A stretch of 64,000 bases of DNA from Pseudomonas sp. CROZ-RG-20F-R04-15 (GCF_022662375.1 NZ_JAKNQL010000006.1:248001-312000); one strand, 5' to 3'; positions 54,160-63,531 are shown, counted from the stretch's first letter. The notes: generated from the letters alone by a model not told the origin. A program made the numbers and translations.

Positions 54160-55902
54160 ATGAAAAGATTCATCCCGAGTCTGTTGGTAGCCGCTGTAAG
54201 TTTTGCCTCGATGGAAGCCATGGCAGCCCCTGATCTGATCCTGCTCAACGGCAAGATTTTCACCGCCGACCGCGCTCAACCCAAGGTGCAAGCCTTGGCC
54301 GTAGAAAACGGCAAAGTGCTGAAAGTCGGCAGCGATGCGCAGATCAAAGCCTTGATCGAGCCCGGCACCCAAGTGATCGACCTCAAGGGCAAAGCGCTGA
54401 TGCCCGGCCTGATCGACAGCCATTCCCACGCGATTTTCGGCGGACTGGAAATGGTCTCGGCGAACATGGAAGACGAGGTCGTCGGCCTCGACGAGTTGCA
54501 AAAACGCCTGCGCGACTGGCGCGAAGACGGCAAAGCGAAACACGGTGATGTGCTGAGCATTGCCGGCATGAGTTCGGCTTACTGGGCGCAAGCCGAAGCA
54601 CTCGGCAAAACCTTCAACAGCGGCGAATGGGCCAATGTGCCGGTGGTGTTCATCGGCAGCGACCACCATACCGCGTGGGCCAACAACGTCATGCTCAAAC
54701 GCGCTGGTATCGACGCCGCGCTGCTGAAAACCCTGCCCGACGCGGAAAAAGACACCATCGGCAAACTGGCCAACGGTGAACCGAATGGCTTTGTGGTCGA
54801 CGCCGGATGGGACCGGGTCGCCTCGAAAATGCCGGTGCCAAGCCCCGCCGATATGTTGAACGCCGCCAAGTCAGCGGTGCGCTACAACAACAGCCTCGGC
54901 ATCACCGCGTGGATGGACCCCGCCGCCAACGCCGCACCGGGCGAAGCGGTGTTCGCGCTCAAACCGACCGAGAAAACCGTCGGCGTGCTGCCGGCTTATA
55001 AAGCGTTGTCGGAAAGCGGCGACATGAGCGTCCACGTCGCGGCGCTGCTGGTGGCCAACCCGAGAAGCGTACCCGCCGACCTCGATACGCTGGACAAGGT
55101 GCGCCAGCAGTTTCAGGGCATTCCCAACCTGACCCTGCCCGGGATCAAGATCTTCGCCGACGGCGTGATTGAATTCCCGGCACAGAGCGCGGCGATGATC
55201 GACCCGTACAGCAACTCGCACAAACAGGGCGAACTGCTGATCGATCCGCAGCATTTCGGCGAACTGGTCAGCGCCATCGACCAGCGCGGCTGGCTGGTGC
55301 ACATCCATGCGATCGGCGACCGCGCGGTGCGTGAATCACTGAACGGCATCGCCCAGGCGCGCAAGGACCGGCAGAGCGGCGTGACCCACTCGATCACTCA
55401 CCTGCAAATGGTCAACCCGAAAGAGTTCGCCCGTTTCAAACCGCTCAACGTCATCGCCTCGATGCAACTGCTGTGGGCCAGCGCCGACGACTACACCACC
55501 GACATGATCAAGCCCTACGTCAGCGCCCTCGCCTTCCGCTACCAGTACCCGGCGCATTCGCTGTTGAAACAGGGCGCGACGATTGCCGGTGCCAGCGACT
55601 GGCCAGTGTCGACGCCGAACCCGTTCAACGCCATGGCGCAGGCGATCACCCGCGTTGGCCCGTTGGGCGTGCTCAATGCCGACGAGCGTCTGGACCGCGA
55701 CACGATGTTTTATGCCTACACGGTCAACGCGGCGCGGACGATTGGCCTGGAAAAACAGATCGGCTCACTGACGCCGGGCAAACAGGCTGACTTTATCGTG
55801 CTCGACCGCGACGTGTTCAGCGTCGACAACAAAGCCCTGCATGACACCCAGGTCCTGCAAACCTGGTTCGGCGGCCGTCAGGTCTATACCGCCACCCAAT
55901 AA
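54160..55902 (+). CDS. Exported YtcJ-type amidohydrolase
   Basis: A 580-residue metal-dependent hydrolase with a signal peptide (about residues 1-22, LVAAVSFASMEAMAA), so it acts in the periplasm. Metal motif DSHSHAIFGG at about 86-95, VFIGSDHHTAWANN, IHAIGDRAVRES and GASDWPVSTPNPFNAMAQAITR match the YtcJ branch of the amidohydrolases. These open amide or carbamate bonds; the substrate is not known. The LysR at 53139 is divergent and likely regulates it. A REPIN follows. Confidence 0.87.
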   Translation: MKRFIPSLLVAAVSFASMEAMAAPDLILLNGKIFTADRAQPKVQALAVENGKVLKVGSDAQIKALIEPGTQVIDLKGKALMPGLIDSHSHAIFGGLEMVSANMEDEVVGLDELQKRLRDWREDGKAKHGDVLSIAGMSSAYWAQAEALGKTFNSGEWANVPVVFIGSDHHTAWANNVMLKRAGIDAALLKTLPDAEKDTIGKLANGEPNGFVVDAGWDRVASKMPVPSPADMLNAAKSAVRYNNSLGITAWMDPAANAAPGEAVFALKPTEKTVGVLPAYKALSESGDMSVHVAALLVANPRSVPADLDTLDKVRQQFQGIPNLTLPGIKIFADGVIEFPAQSAAMIDPYSNSHKQGELLIDPQHFGELVSAIDQRGWLVHIHAIGDRAVRESLNGIAQARKDRQSGVTHSITHLQMVNPKEFARFKPLNVIASMQLLWASADDYTTDMIKPYVSALAFRYQYPAHSLLKQGATIAGASDWPVSTPNPFNAMAQAITRVGPLGVLNADERLDRDTMFYAYTVNAARTIGLEKQIGSLTPGKQADFIVLDRDVFSVDNKALHDTQVLQTWFGGRQVYTATQ

Positions 55903-55918
55903 CAACACTGCTCCCCCC

Positions 55919-56009
55919 TGTGGGAGCGAGCCTGCTCGCGAAGGCGGCGTATCAGTCGCCATCAATACTGAATGAACCACCGCTTTCGCGAGCAGGCTCG
56001 CTCCCACAA
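55919..56009. repeat. Paired REP hairpin (REPIN), twin of 58732-58823
   Basis: Inverted REP arms around a 40-base spacer starting CGTATCAGTCGCCATCAATA. The spacer is almost identical to that of the REPIN at 58732-58823, which points to recent copying of the whole hairpin. Confidence 0.92.
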
Positions 56010-56087
56010 GGTCTGTGCGGGGGATCGAAATCGAATCCCCCCCAGTTCTCTTTCTGCCCAAAAATAATCACAACACCGGGACTTCAC

Positions 56088-56825
56088 ATGAAAGCCTTGC
56101 CCCTGTTCGCCCTGAGTTTCTTGAGCGTGCTGCCCTTGAGCAGTTTCGCGCTCCCCTTGAACGATGACTTTGCACTGGAGGTAGACCTGACCCTCGCCAG
56201 CGATTACCGCACTCGCGGCATCTCGCAAACGCAAAACGACCCCGCCGTGCAGGCCGGCCTCACCCTCGCTCACAGCAGCGGTCTGTACCTCGGCGCCTGG
56301 AGTTCCAACGTCGACTTCGGTGGCGGCCTGAAAACCCGTCAGGAGGTCGATTACTACGGCGGCTGGCTGTGGCAGGCGACCGAGGATGTCAGCCTCGATC
56401 TGGGTTACATCAAGTACGCCTACCCCAAGGAAAGCCAGTTCAACCAGAGCGAGGTTTACGGGATTCTCGGGGTTTATGGGGTGAAGCTGGCGGCGTATTA
56501 CTCCAGCGATGCACCGGGGATCGATAGCAAGCAGAGTTCGCTGTACAGCTACATCGGTTATGAAACCGAGTTGCCTTACGACTCGGGGCTGAAATTGCGT
56601 TACGGCAATATGGATTTCAAGGATCCGCATTTGTACTCGGCGTCCGGCAGCGCCGAAGCGTCGTACCGAGAATGGGAAGTCAAACTCACTCACAATCTGG
56701 CCGGCGTGGTGTTGGGCCTGAGCTACATCGATACCGACCTGTCGCAGAGCCAGTGCCTGAGAAACTGGGGCTTCAAAGACGTCTGCACCGCCACCGTTGT
56801 CGCCAGCGTCAGCAAATCTTTCTGA
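56088..56825 (+). CDS. TorF-family outer-membrane protein
   Basis: A 245-residue protein with a signal peptide (about residues 1-21). The TorF (Gcw_chp) pattern follows: VDLTLASDYRTRGISQTQNDPAVQAGLTLAHSSGLYLGAWSSNVDFG, ending in a barrel-type ASVSKSF. The fold is a small outer-membrane beta-barrel; members are called putative porins and no substrate is established. The ATG at 56088 starts the signal peptide; the frame upstream is REPIN sequence. REPINs flank it on both sides, so it is probably its own transcription unit. Confidence 0.88.
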   Translation: MKALPLFALSFLSVLPLSSFALPLNDDFALEVDLTLASDYRTRGISQTQNDPAVQAGLTLAHSSGLYLGAWSSNVDFGGGLKTRQEVDYYGGWLWQATEDVSLDLGYIKYAYPKESQFNQSEVYGILGVYGVKLAAYYSSDAPGIDSKQSSLYSYIGYETELPYDSGLKLRYGNMDFKDPHLYSASGSAEASYREWEVKLTHNLAGVVLGLSYIDTDLSQSQCLRNWGFKDVCTATVVASVSKSF

Positions 56826-56839
56826 AAAACGCTGACCAC

Positions 56840-56931
56840 CTGTGGGAGCGAGCCTGCTCGCGAAGGCGGTGTGTCAGTCAAAATTGATGTTGGCTGTTCC
56901 TCCGCCTTCGCGAGCAGGCTCGCTCCCACAG
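56840..56931. repeat. Paired REP hairpin (REPIN)
   Basis: Inverted REP arms with a spacer different from the two neighbouring REPINs (GTGTGTCAGTCAAAATTGATG). It lies between the TorF-like gene and eptA. Confidence 0.9.
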
Positions 56932-57051
56932 TTTTGATTGGGGTGAGCCAGCAGGTAGTTGTTACAGGATGTTTACGAATTTTTTACTAATGTTCTTCTA
57001 CAGTTACACGCGCAACCGCGTGGTTTTTCATCAAGTAGAGGAATGTTTGAC

Positions 57052-58710
57052 ATGGCTTTGGGCAACGGACTGCGTTTACCGTCCATCACTCCTACCCGAC
57101 TGGTGCTGCTGTTTTCCCTGGCACTGGTGGCGTTGTACAACCTGGCGACCTGGAAGGCGCTGGGTACGCTGATCACCCTGCAAGGTGCGCACAAAGTAGC
57201 GTTCTTTGCTTCGTTCGGGCTGTTTCTTTGGGCCGCGATCACGTTGCTGCTGACCCTGGTGTCGTTTCGCTGGACACTGAAACCGGTGCTCACCGTGGTC
57301 GCCCTGCTTTCGGCGTGCGCCGCGTATTTCATGAATGAATACGGCATCACCATCGACACGGTGATGATCCAGAACGTCTTCGAAACCAACCCCGCCGAAG
57401 CCACCGCGCTGTTCAACGGCAAGCTGCTGGCTTACGTGCTGTTGCTCGGCGTGTTGCCGGCAGTGCTGATCTGGCGCTGGCCGATGAGTTATCGGCCGTT
57501 CTTTCGCGGCTTGCTCAACAAGATTCTGGTGATCATCGCCTGTGTGCTGGTGATCGCCGCGTCAGTGGGCACCTTCTATTCGACCTACGCGCCGATCTTT
57601 CGCGAAGAAGACAAGCTCACCCACTTCATCAACCCGACCAACTACATCTACGCGATCAGCAAATACACCAAGCAACGCCTGGGCATCAAAAAGCACTTCG
57701 TGGTGCAGGCCATCGGCGAAGACGCGGTGATGAGTGCCAAGGCTGCCAGTCGCGAGAAGAAATCGCTGATGATCTTCGTGGTCGGTGAAACCGCGCGGGC
57801 CGATCATTTCTCGCTGAACGGCTATGAGCGCGAGACCAACCCCGAGCTGAGCAAACTCGACATCCTCAATTTCACCCAGGTGCATTCCTGCGGCACGTCG
57901 ACGGCGGTCTCGGTGCCGTGCATGTTCTCGATGTTCCCGCGTGAGGATTACAGCGACAAGAAAGGCAAAACCTACCAAGGTCTGCTCGACATCCTTCAGC
58001 GCGCCGGCGTGCAGGTGCTGTGGCTCGACAACAACAGCGACTGCAAAGGCACCTGCCTGCGTGTGCCGCATCGCGATATTGCAAAAAATCAGCCGGGGCC
58101 ATTCTGCGACGGCAACAACTGCCTCGACGAAGCGCTGCTGGCGGACCTGCAAAGCTACATCGACAGTCTCAAGGGCCACGCGATCATTGTCCTGCATGCG
58201 GACGGCAGCCATGGCCCCGAGTACTACGAGCGTTATCCGCAAGACATGGAACGCTTCAAACCGATCTGTCACACCAACCAGTTGGGCAGTTGCAGCCGCG
58301 ATGAACTGGTCAACGTGTACGACAACACGATTCTCTACACCGACCATTTCCTCGCCAAGGTCATCGAGCTGCTCAAACACAATCAGGATTCGCTGGACAC
58401 CTCGATGGTGTATGTCTCCGATCACGGTGAATCGCTGGGCGAAAACGGCTTGTATCTGCACGCGGCGCCGTATGCGCTGGCGCCGGAAGCGCAGACGCAC
58501 GTGCCGATGGTGATGTGGTTCGGCAATGGCACGCTCGCCAGTGAGGGGATTGATCGCGGCTGCCTGCAAGGCAAGACCGGGCAGGCGGATTTGAGCCATG
58601 ACAACCTGTTTCATTCGGTGCTGGGGTTGTTTGAGGTGAAGACCTCGCTGTATCAGCCGGGGCTGGATATTTTTCATGGGTGCCGGCCTTCGATGACTGC
58701 CGCGCAATAA
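57052..58710 (+). CDS. eptA: Lipid A phosphoethanolamine transferase EptA
   Basis: A 552-residue enzyme with five membrane spans (about residues 15-205) and a periplasmic alkaline-phosphatase-fold domain. The metal and nucleophile residues are visible: VVGETARADHFSLNGYERETNP (Glu246) and CGTSTAVSVPCMFS with Thr282 as the phosphoethanolamine carrier. LHADGSHGPEYYERYP and SDHGESLGENGLYLH follow. It adds phosphoethanolamine to lipid A and so lowers binding of cationic peptides. The ATG at 57052 was chosen (GAGGA nine bases upstream); an ATG at 57043 touches that site and is too close. No two-component regulator pair is adjacent. Confidence 0.92.
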   Translation: MALGNGLRLPSITPTRLVLLFSLALVALYNLATWKALGTLITLQGAHKVAFFASFGLFLWAAITLLLTLVSFRWTLKPVLTVVALLSACAAYFMNEYGITIDTVMIQNVFETNPAEATALFNGKLLAYVLLLGVLPAVLIWRWPMSYRPFFRGLLNKILVIIACVLVIAASVGTFYSTYAPIFREEDKLTHFINPTNYIYAISKYTKQRLGIKKHFVVQAIGEDAVMSAKAASREKKSLMIFVVGETARADHFSLNGYERETNPELSKLDILNFTQVHSCGTSTAVSVPCMFSMFPREDYSDKKGKTYQGLLDILQRAGVQVLWLDNNSDCKGTCLRVPHRDIAKNQPGPFCDGNNCLDEALLADLQSYIDSLKGHAIIVLHADGSHGPEYYERYPQDMERFKPICHTNQLGSCSRDELVNVYDNTILYTDHFLAKVIELLKHNQDSLDTSMVYVSDHGESLGENGLYLHAAPYALAPEAQTHVPMVMWFGNGTLASEGIDRGCLQGKTGQADLSHDNLFHSVLGLFEVKTSLYQPGLDIFHGCRPSMTAAQ

Positions 58711-58731
58711 GCCGGGAATTACACACCTCCC

Positions 58732-58823
58732 CCTGTGGGAGCGAGCCTGCTCGCGAAGGCGGCGTATCAGTCGCCATCAATGCTGAATGAACCAACGCAT
58801 TCGCGAGCAGGCTCGCTCCCACA
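58732..58823. repeat. Paired REP hairpin (REPIN), twin of 55919-56009
   Basis: Same arms and nearly the same spacer as the REPIN 2.8 kb upstream (a few substitutions, such as AATGCTG for AATACTG). It sits in the convergent gap between eptA and the DUF971 gene. Confidence 0.92.
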
Positions 58824-58841
58824 TTTGGATATTTGTGTGGG

Positions 58842-59120
58842 TCAAGAATTGAGGTTTGCCAGATAGGCCCACGGGTAGATGCCGCGTTGATGGCCGTCAC
58901 TGAAGATCAACTGCACGCCATAGCCCTGCGGGTTGAGTTCGGTCAGGCGTACGCGTTCATCCACCAGAGGCGTCAGACCTTTGAGGCGAAACGCGCGGCA
59001 CTGCGAGCACGGGCACTGGCGGCGCAGTTCGGCGTGGTTCAGCTGTTGTTCGCGGCCGTCCGGCCAGCTCAAGCGTAGCGTCCCTTCGCTCTGCGAATTC
59101 GCCACCGACAGCGGGTTCAT
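58842..59120 (-). CDS. DUF971 (gamma-butyrobetaine hydroxylase N-domain-like) protein
   Basis: A 92-residue protein of DUF971: LRLSWPDGREQQLNHAELRRQCPCSQCR with two closely spaced cysteine pairs, and GYGVQLIFSDGHQRGIYPWAYL. The cysteine cluster fits a metal-binding knot as seen in the N-domain of gamma-butyrobetaine hydroxylase. Stand-alone members are linked by context with iron-sulfur proteins, but function is unproven. The start overlaps the HEAT-repeat gene stop by 4 bases. It ends the minus-strand operon that begins beyond the right edge. Confidence 0.87.
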   Translation of the reverse strand: MNPLSVANSQSEGTLRLSWPDGREQQLNHAELRRQCPCSQCRAFRLKGLTPLVDERVRLTELNPQGYGVQLIFSDGHQRGIYPWAYLANLNS

Positions 59121-60079
59121 TGCAACTGACTCAAGGCAATGCGCACGGCTTTGCGCACTTCCGGGTCGCCGTCGTCCTGCGCGGCCTGCAATGCGGCGAC
59201 GGCGCCGCGATCATTCAGTTCGCCCAAGGCCAGCGCGGCCTCTTTGCGCAGGTTGCTGATGCGATGGCCGAGGGTCTCGATCAAGGCGTCCAGCGCCGGT
59301 GCAAACCGCAAACGACCAAGACTGCGAGTGGCGCGCAGGCGCACTTGCCAGTAGTCGTCGCTCAAGGCTTCAACCAGCGCTGAGCCCGCGTCAATGTGGC
59401 CGACCTTGCCCAGGGTCGTCGCGGCTTCTTCGCGCACTTGCCAAGCGTTGTCCTGCAAAGCCTGGCGCAGGGCCGGGAGGACTTCGGCGCTGGAGGCCAG
59501 GCCCAAAGCACCGGTTGCCGCGCGGCGGACCTCGGTGTCCGGGTCATCGCTGGCCAATCGCGCCAAGGCTGGCAGTGCGTCAAGTTGCTTGAGCCAGCCG
59601 AGCACGCCGACCGCTTCGCGACGGACATTGGCGTCAGCATCGTTGAGCGCCGCGACGGCAGCTGGTGCGGCGTCGGCAAAACGCAGTTCACGCAAGGCGC
59701 GGAATGCGGCGATGCGCACGCTGACGTCGGCGTGATCAGTCCACGGCAGAATCACCCGCCCCGCTGCTTCAGTCTTGAGCAGGCTCAGACTTTGCGCAGC
59801 GGCGGATTGCACGGCGGGCGACGGGTCAGTCAGCGCCTCGCACAACGCTTGCACGACGTCCTCATCTTCCCAGGCTTCCAGCAACCGCGCGGCTTCGGCG
59901 CGGACGTCTTCAGCCGGATCCTGACCGAGGCGATCGACCAGCCAGAGCAAGCCATCGGGCTCCTCCAGATCCGCCAGATCGATCAGGGCAATGCGTCGCA
60001 CACCGGCGTCCTCAGCAGTCAGGCGCGGTTGCAGGGCGAGGATTTCAGGGTTATCGGTCACAGCAAAAATAGAGGTCAT
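59117..60079 (-). CDS. HEAT-repeat protein
   Basis: A 320-residue protein made almost wholly of HEAT repeats of about 31 residues (AAPAAVAALNDADANVRREAVGVLGWLKQLDALPALARLASDDPDTEVRRAATGALG and similar), about nine repeats with no other domain. HEAT repeats are scaffolds for protein contacts. It is sandwiched, with 4-base overlaps, between the ABC ATPase and DUF971 genes, so it is likely part of the same task, perhaps helping assemble the flavoprotein/ferredoxin. This is inference. Confidence 0.88.
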   Translation of the reverse strand: MTSIFAVTDNPEILALQPRLTAEDAGVRRIALIDLADLEEPDGLLWLVDRLGQDPAEDVRAEAARLLEAWEDEDVVQALCEALTDPSPAVQSAAAQSLSLLKTEAAGRVILPWTDHADVSVRIAAFRALRELRFADAAPAAVAALNDADANVRREAVGVLGWLKQLDALPALARLASDDPDTEVRRAATGALGLASSAEVLPALRQALQDNAWQVREEAATTLGKVGHIDAGSALVEALSDDYWQVRLRATRSLGRLRFAPALDALIETLGHRISNLRKEAALALGELNDRGAVAALQAAQDDGDPEVRKAVRIALSQLQ

Positions 60080-60924
60080 AGGGCAAATCGCGGCAAAGGG
60101 TTTTCGGGAGGCAGGCCGAGCGGGTTGAGGCGCGGCAGCGGTCGGTCATTGTCGTGGCGCAGCAGGTCGAGACAGTGGCGTTTGAGTCGGGAAAACTCGG
60201 GACTGGTCACCAGTTCGCTGGTGCGGGGTCGGGCGAAGTCGAGGCGCAGGTCTTCGATGATGCGCCCCGGCCGTGCGCTCATCACCAGCAGGCGGTCGGC
60301 GAGGAACAGCGCCTCGTCGATGTCGTGGGTGACGAAGACCACGGTGGTGCGGATGCGCGTCCAGATGTCCAGCAACAGTTCCTGCATGTTCAGACGGGTC
60401 AGCGCATCCAGCGCACCGAACGGTTCGTCCATCAATAACAGGCGCGGACGGTTGACCAGCACACGGGCGATTTCCACGCGTTGCTGCATGCCGCCGGAAA
60501 GCTGATCGGGCCAGCGTTCGGCGAAACCTTCGAGGCCGACCAGTTGGAGAATCTCGTCAGCGGCGCAGTGGCGCTCAACCTTGCCGATGCCACGCATCTT
60601 CAGGCCGAACGCAACGTTCTCACGCACCGTACGCCACGGGAACAGCGTGTGATGCTGGAACACCATGCCGCGCTGCGGTGACGGGCCAGACACCGCCGCA
60701 CCATCGACTTTCAGACTGCCGGCGTGCGCACTCAAATGCCCGGCCAGCGCACCGAGCAAAGTCGATTTGCCGCAACCGGACGGACCCAGAATGCAGACGA
60801 ACTGGCCGGGCTCAATCTGGCAATCGAGTTCGCGCACTGCTTCGAAGGCTTCCCTTCCCTGCCCAAGGACGATGGACAACTGGCGGATGTCGATCCGTCC
60901 TTCCGGGGTTTGCATCACGCTCAT
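60076..60924 (-). CDS. Taurine/sulfonate-type ABC importer, ATPase
   Basis: A 282-residue ATPase of the SsuB/TauB type. Walker A GPSGCGKST at about 48-56, Q-loop VFQHHTLFPWRT, signature LSGGMQQRVEIARVL, Walker B LLMDEPFGALD. A longer-than-usual C-terminal tail (about residues 235-282) carries Arg/Pro-rich sequence (RPLPRLNPLGLPPENPLPRF). The ATG at 60924 shares a base with the permease stop; the open frame extends upstream in the wrong register. It overlaps the HEAT gene by 4 bases. Confidence 0.9.
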   Translation of the reverse strand: MSVMQTPEGRIDIRQLSIVLGQGREAFEAVRELDCQIEPGQFVCILGPSGCGKSTLLGALAGHLSAHAGSLKVDGAAVSGPSPQRGMVFQHHTLFPWRTVRENVAFGLKMRGIGKVERHCAADEILQLVGLEGFAERWPDQLSGGMQQRVEIARVLVNRPRLLLMDEPFGALDALTRLNMQELLLDIWTRIRTTVVFVTHDIDEALFLADRLLVMSARPGRIIEDLRLDFARPRTSELVTSPEFSRLKRHCLDLLRHDNDRPLPRLNPLGLPPENPLPRFAL

Positions 60925-61703
60925 CAGGCTTTTCCTCGCGGTCGATGCCAGGGCGTGAACAACCCGCCCAGGCGTTTGATCAGCAGACTGCTGCCCATGC
61001 CCAACACGCCGATCAGGAGCATGCCGACGACGATGTCGGCGTAGTTCTGAATGGTGTAGGACTCCCAGGTGTAGTAACCGATGCCGAACTGGCCGGAGAT
61101 CATTTCTGCCGTCACCAGACAGAACCACGAAGTGCCCATGCCGATCGCCAGACCGGTGATGATGCTCGGCGCGGCTCCGGGCAGGATCACTTCGAGCAGG
61201 ATCGCGCGGCGCCCTGCCCCGAGGCTTTTCGCCGAGGCGATCAGGCGCGGATCGACGCCTTCGACGCCGTGCACAGTGTTGAGCAGGATCGGGAACAGTG
61301 CGCCGGTGAAGGTGATGAAGACCATCGACAATTCGGAGGACGGGAACATCAGGATCGCCAGTGGAATCCAGGCCACGGCGGGAATTGGGCGCAGGACTTC
61401 GAGCGGTGGCAGCAGCAGGTCTTCGGCCCATTTCGAGCGGCCGATGGCTAGACCGAGGGCGATGCCGATCACTAGCGCAGCGAGGTAGCCGGCGAAGACG
61501 CGGCTGAGGCTGGCGGTCAGGTGTTGCAGGAGTTTGCCTGAGTCACCGAGGCCGAACGCTGCTTCGATCACCGCGATAGGGGTCGGCACGTTGGCGAAGG
61601 TGACGAGGCCGAGGTTCCAGTGGTGGCTGGCGGCGAGTTGCCAGAACAGCAGGCAGAGCAACAAGGATGTGGCTCTTGATGTCCAGCGGATGGGTGTTTT
61701 CAT
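60924..61703 (-). CDS. Taurine/sulfonate-type ABC importer, permease
   Basis: A 259-residue permease of the SsuC/TauC type with six spans (first at about 10-25). The EAA loop is LIASAKSLGAGRRAILLEVILPGAAPSIITG. It forms the membrane channel for the binding protein at 62001. It is coupled by a 1-base overlap to the ATPase gene, but separated from the binding-protein gene by the 237-bp repeat element at 61750-61986, so it may have its own promoter or depend on read-through. Confidence 0.9.
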   Translation of the reverse strand: MKTPIRWTSRATSLLLCLLFWQLAASHHWNLGLVTFANVPTPIAVIEAAFGLGDSGKLLQHLTASLSRVFAGYLAALVIGIALGLAIGRSKWAEDLLLPPLEVLRPIPAVAWIPLAILMFPSSELSMVFITFTGALFPILLNTVHGVEGVDPRLIASAKSLGAGRRAILLEVILPGAAPSIITGLAIGMGTSWFCLVTAEMISGQFGIGYYTWESYTIQNYADIVVGMLLIGVLGMGSSLLIKRLGGLFTPWHRPRGKA

Positions 61704-61749
61704 GGAGCGGGTTTCCAGTTCTGGTTCTGTGTTGTGGCTGAGATTTACC

Positions 61750-61986
61750 CCCTCACCCCAGCCCTCTCCCCCAAGGGGGCGAGGGGGAAAGGGAGCCGAC
61801 CTGCGTGCTTTTCAAAACCTGCGTTCGACTCGAAAGGGGGCCGATCTTCGTGTTTTTCAAAACCTGCGTTCGGCTCGATGGAGTCTTTTCAAATCCTGAG
61901 CTCAACTCGGTATTTCAAGTCGGCGTACCTCGCCCAAACACCGCGGTCAGTCCCCTCTCCCTCTGGGAGAGGGCTAGGGTGAGGGG
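61750..61986. repeat. Intergenic element with CCCTCACCCC/GGGTGAGGGG ends
   Basis: A 237-bp element. Left end CCCTCACCCCAGCCCTCTCC, right end GGGAGAGGGCTAGGGTGAGGGG. The core repeats TTTTCAAAACCTGCGTTCG twice about 48 bp apart. Its TTTCAAGTCGGCGTAC core word is the complement of one in the element at 25021. The 297 bp between the permease and binding-protein genes contain this element and nothing else recognised. Confidence 0.88.
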
Positions 61987-62000
61987 CTGTTGATCTTCAA

Positions 62001-63404
62001 TCAGCGCGCAGCAACAGCCTGGGCAGTGGCATCGGTGAAATCAAAAACCTTGCCACCCTGCGCCGACGCAAATTGCTGGGCCTGCACCTTAAGCAAAAAC
62101 GCACTCAACCGCCCCTTGCCATCACTGGCAAACCACGCCTGTTCGGCGAGCAACTTGATCCCGCTGTCATTGGCCTGCGCATACACCGCACGGACGTTTT
62201 TGCCTGCCTGCTTCAACGCGGCGAGCGCGGTAAACGCCTCTTCCGCTGAAGCGTATTGGCGCACCTTGTCCTCACCCCGCACCCAGATTTCCGCGACATG
62301 GCTGAAGTCTGTAATTGCCTTGCCCGTCGTCGCATCCGTGGCCTTCAACGGCGTCTGCGCGTAATTGGTCAGTTGCGCCGTGTAATCGAGGTTCGACGCC
62401 TTGAACGCCGCACGGATGTACTGATCGTCAATGAAGCTGTTCAGATCGAGCCCGCGATCAGCCTTCTTCAGCAATTTCAACGTATCGATCGCCGTGCCGA
62501 CTGCCTGGCGATATTCAGGCTTCCAGCTCAGGTCGCGGGTCTGCACGCCGAGCGGGCCGTGGAACAGGTAATTCACCTCGGCATCGACGCCGGTAACTTT
62601 GGCGATCAGTTCGCTGTATTTCTCAGGCTCGGCGGCGAGCAGTTGATTGGCCTCGATGCTGGTGCGCAGGTACGCGATGACGATCTCCGGGTACTTCTTC
62701 GCGTACGCCTGATCCACCAGCGCACCATGGAACGTCGGCGCGTTGGCCTGAGCTCCATCATAAATCTTGCGGGCGAAACCCCGGCTCGGGAACAGTTCGG
62801 CGAATGGCACAAAATCGGCGTGGGCGTCGATCTTGCCGGCCTGCAACGCCGAGCCGGCGACCTCCGGCGGCTGGGCGATGATGTTGACGTCCTTGAGCGG
62901 ATCCCAGCCCTGCGCGGCCACCGCGCGCAGCAACATGCCGTGGGCGGTGGAGGCGAACGGCACAGAAATCGTCTTGCCCTTGAGTTCGCTCAGCGACTGC
63001 ACAGCGGACGCGCTCGGCACGACGATGCCGTTGCCGCTGCCCTTGATGCTGCCCGACAACACGCTGATAAACAGGCTGTGCTTGCCGGCGGTTTCGAAGG
63101 CAACGCCGTTGAATGCGCCGGGAAAATCAGCCATGGCGCCGAAGTCGAGTTTGCCGGCGACCATCTCGTTGGTCAGTGGCGCGCCGCTGGTGAAGTTTTT
63201 CCACTGCACGTCGTACTTGGCGTCTTTGTAAGCGCCGTCGTGGGGCAGGTATTTGTCGAGCAGACCCAACTCACGAATCAACAGTCCGCCGGCGGCGCAG
63301 TTGATGGTGGTGTCCTGGGTGCCGATGGCGATGCGGATGGTTTCGGCTGAGGCCGACAAGGTAAACGAAGCCAGTACCAGACCGGCGATTGCTGCACGCA
63401 ACAT
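62001..63404 (-). CDS. ABC importer substrate-binding protein, long NMT1/TauA-like type
   Basis: A 467-residue exported binding protein. The signal peptide spans about residues 1-21 (LVLASFTLSASAE). An NMT1/TauA-like pattern follows (IRIAIGTQDTTINCAAGG, GKLDFGAMADFPGAFNG, LKGKTISVPFASTAHGMLLRAV, AYLRTSIEANQLLAAEP). It is much longer than TauA or SsuA (about 320 residues): an extra C-terminal part from about 330 contains DFSHVAEIWVRGEDK. The start at 63404 follows GAGGGG by nine bases; an ATG at 63425 lies before that site. The ligand is unknown. Confidence 0.88.
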   Translation of the reverse strand: MLRAAIAGLVLASFTLSASAETIRIAIGTQDTTINCAAGGLLIRELGLLDKYLPHDGAYKDAKYDVQWKNFTSGAPLTNEMVAGKLDFGAMADFPGAFNGVAFETAGKHSLFISVLSGSIKGSGNGIVVPSASAVQSLSELKGKTISVPFASTAHGMLLRAVAAQGWDPLKDVNIIAQPPEVAGSALQAGKIDAHADFVPFAELFPSRGFARKIYDGAQANAPTFHGALVDQAYAKKYPEIVIAYLRTSIEANQLLAAEPEKYSELIAKVTGVDAEVNYLFHGPLGVQTRDLSWKPEYRQAVGTAIDTLKLLKKADRGLDLNSFIDDQYIRAAFKASNLDYTAQLTNYAQTPLKATDATTGKAITDFSHVAEIWVRGEDKVRQYASAEEAFTALAALKQAGKNVRAVYAQANDSGIKLLAEQAWFASDGKGRLSAFLLKVQAQQFASAQGGKVFDFTDATAQAVAAR

Positions 63405-63531
63405 GGTTATTTCCCCTCGAATCATTTATTTGAGTTCGTCTCCGCCGCGATCAGGGCGCGGTGGGAAACGAGGGGTTTTCGGTGAATCCAGCGTCCGGGG
63501 TTTCCGGATGGCTAATGGCTTGCCACAAATC

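Noticed and set aside
60076..61431. A 451-residue ATPase with a long N-terminal extension
   Set aside because: The extension is the permease gene read out of frame; the family start is at 60924.
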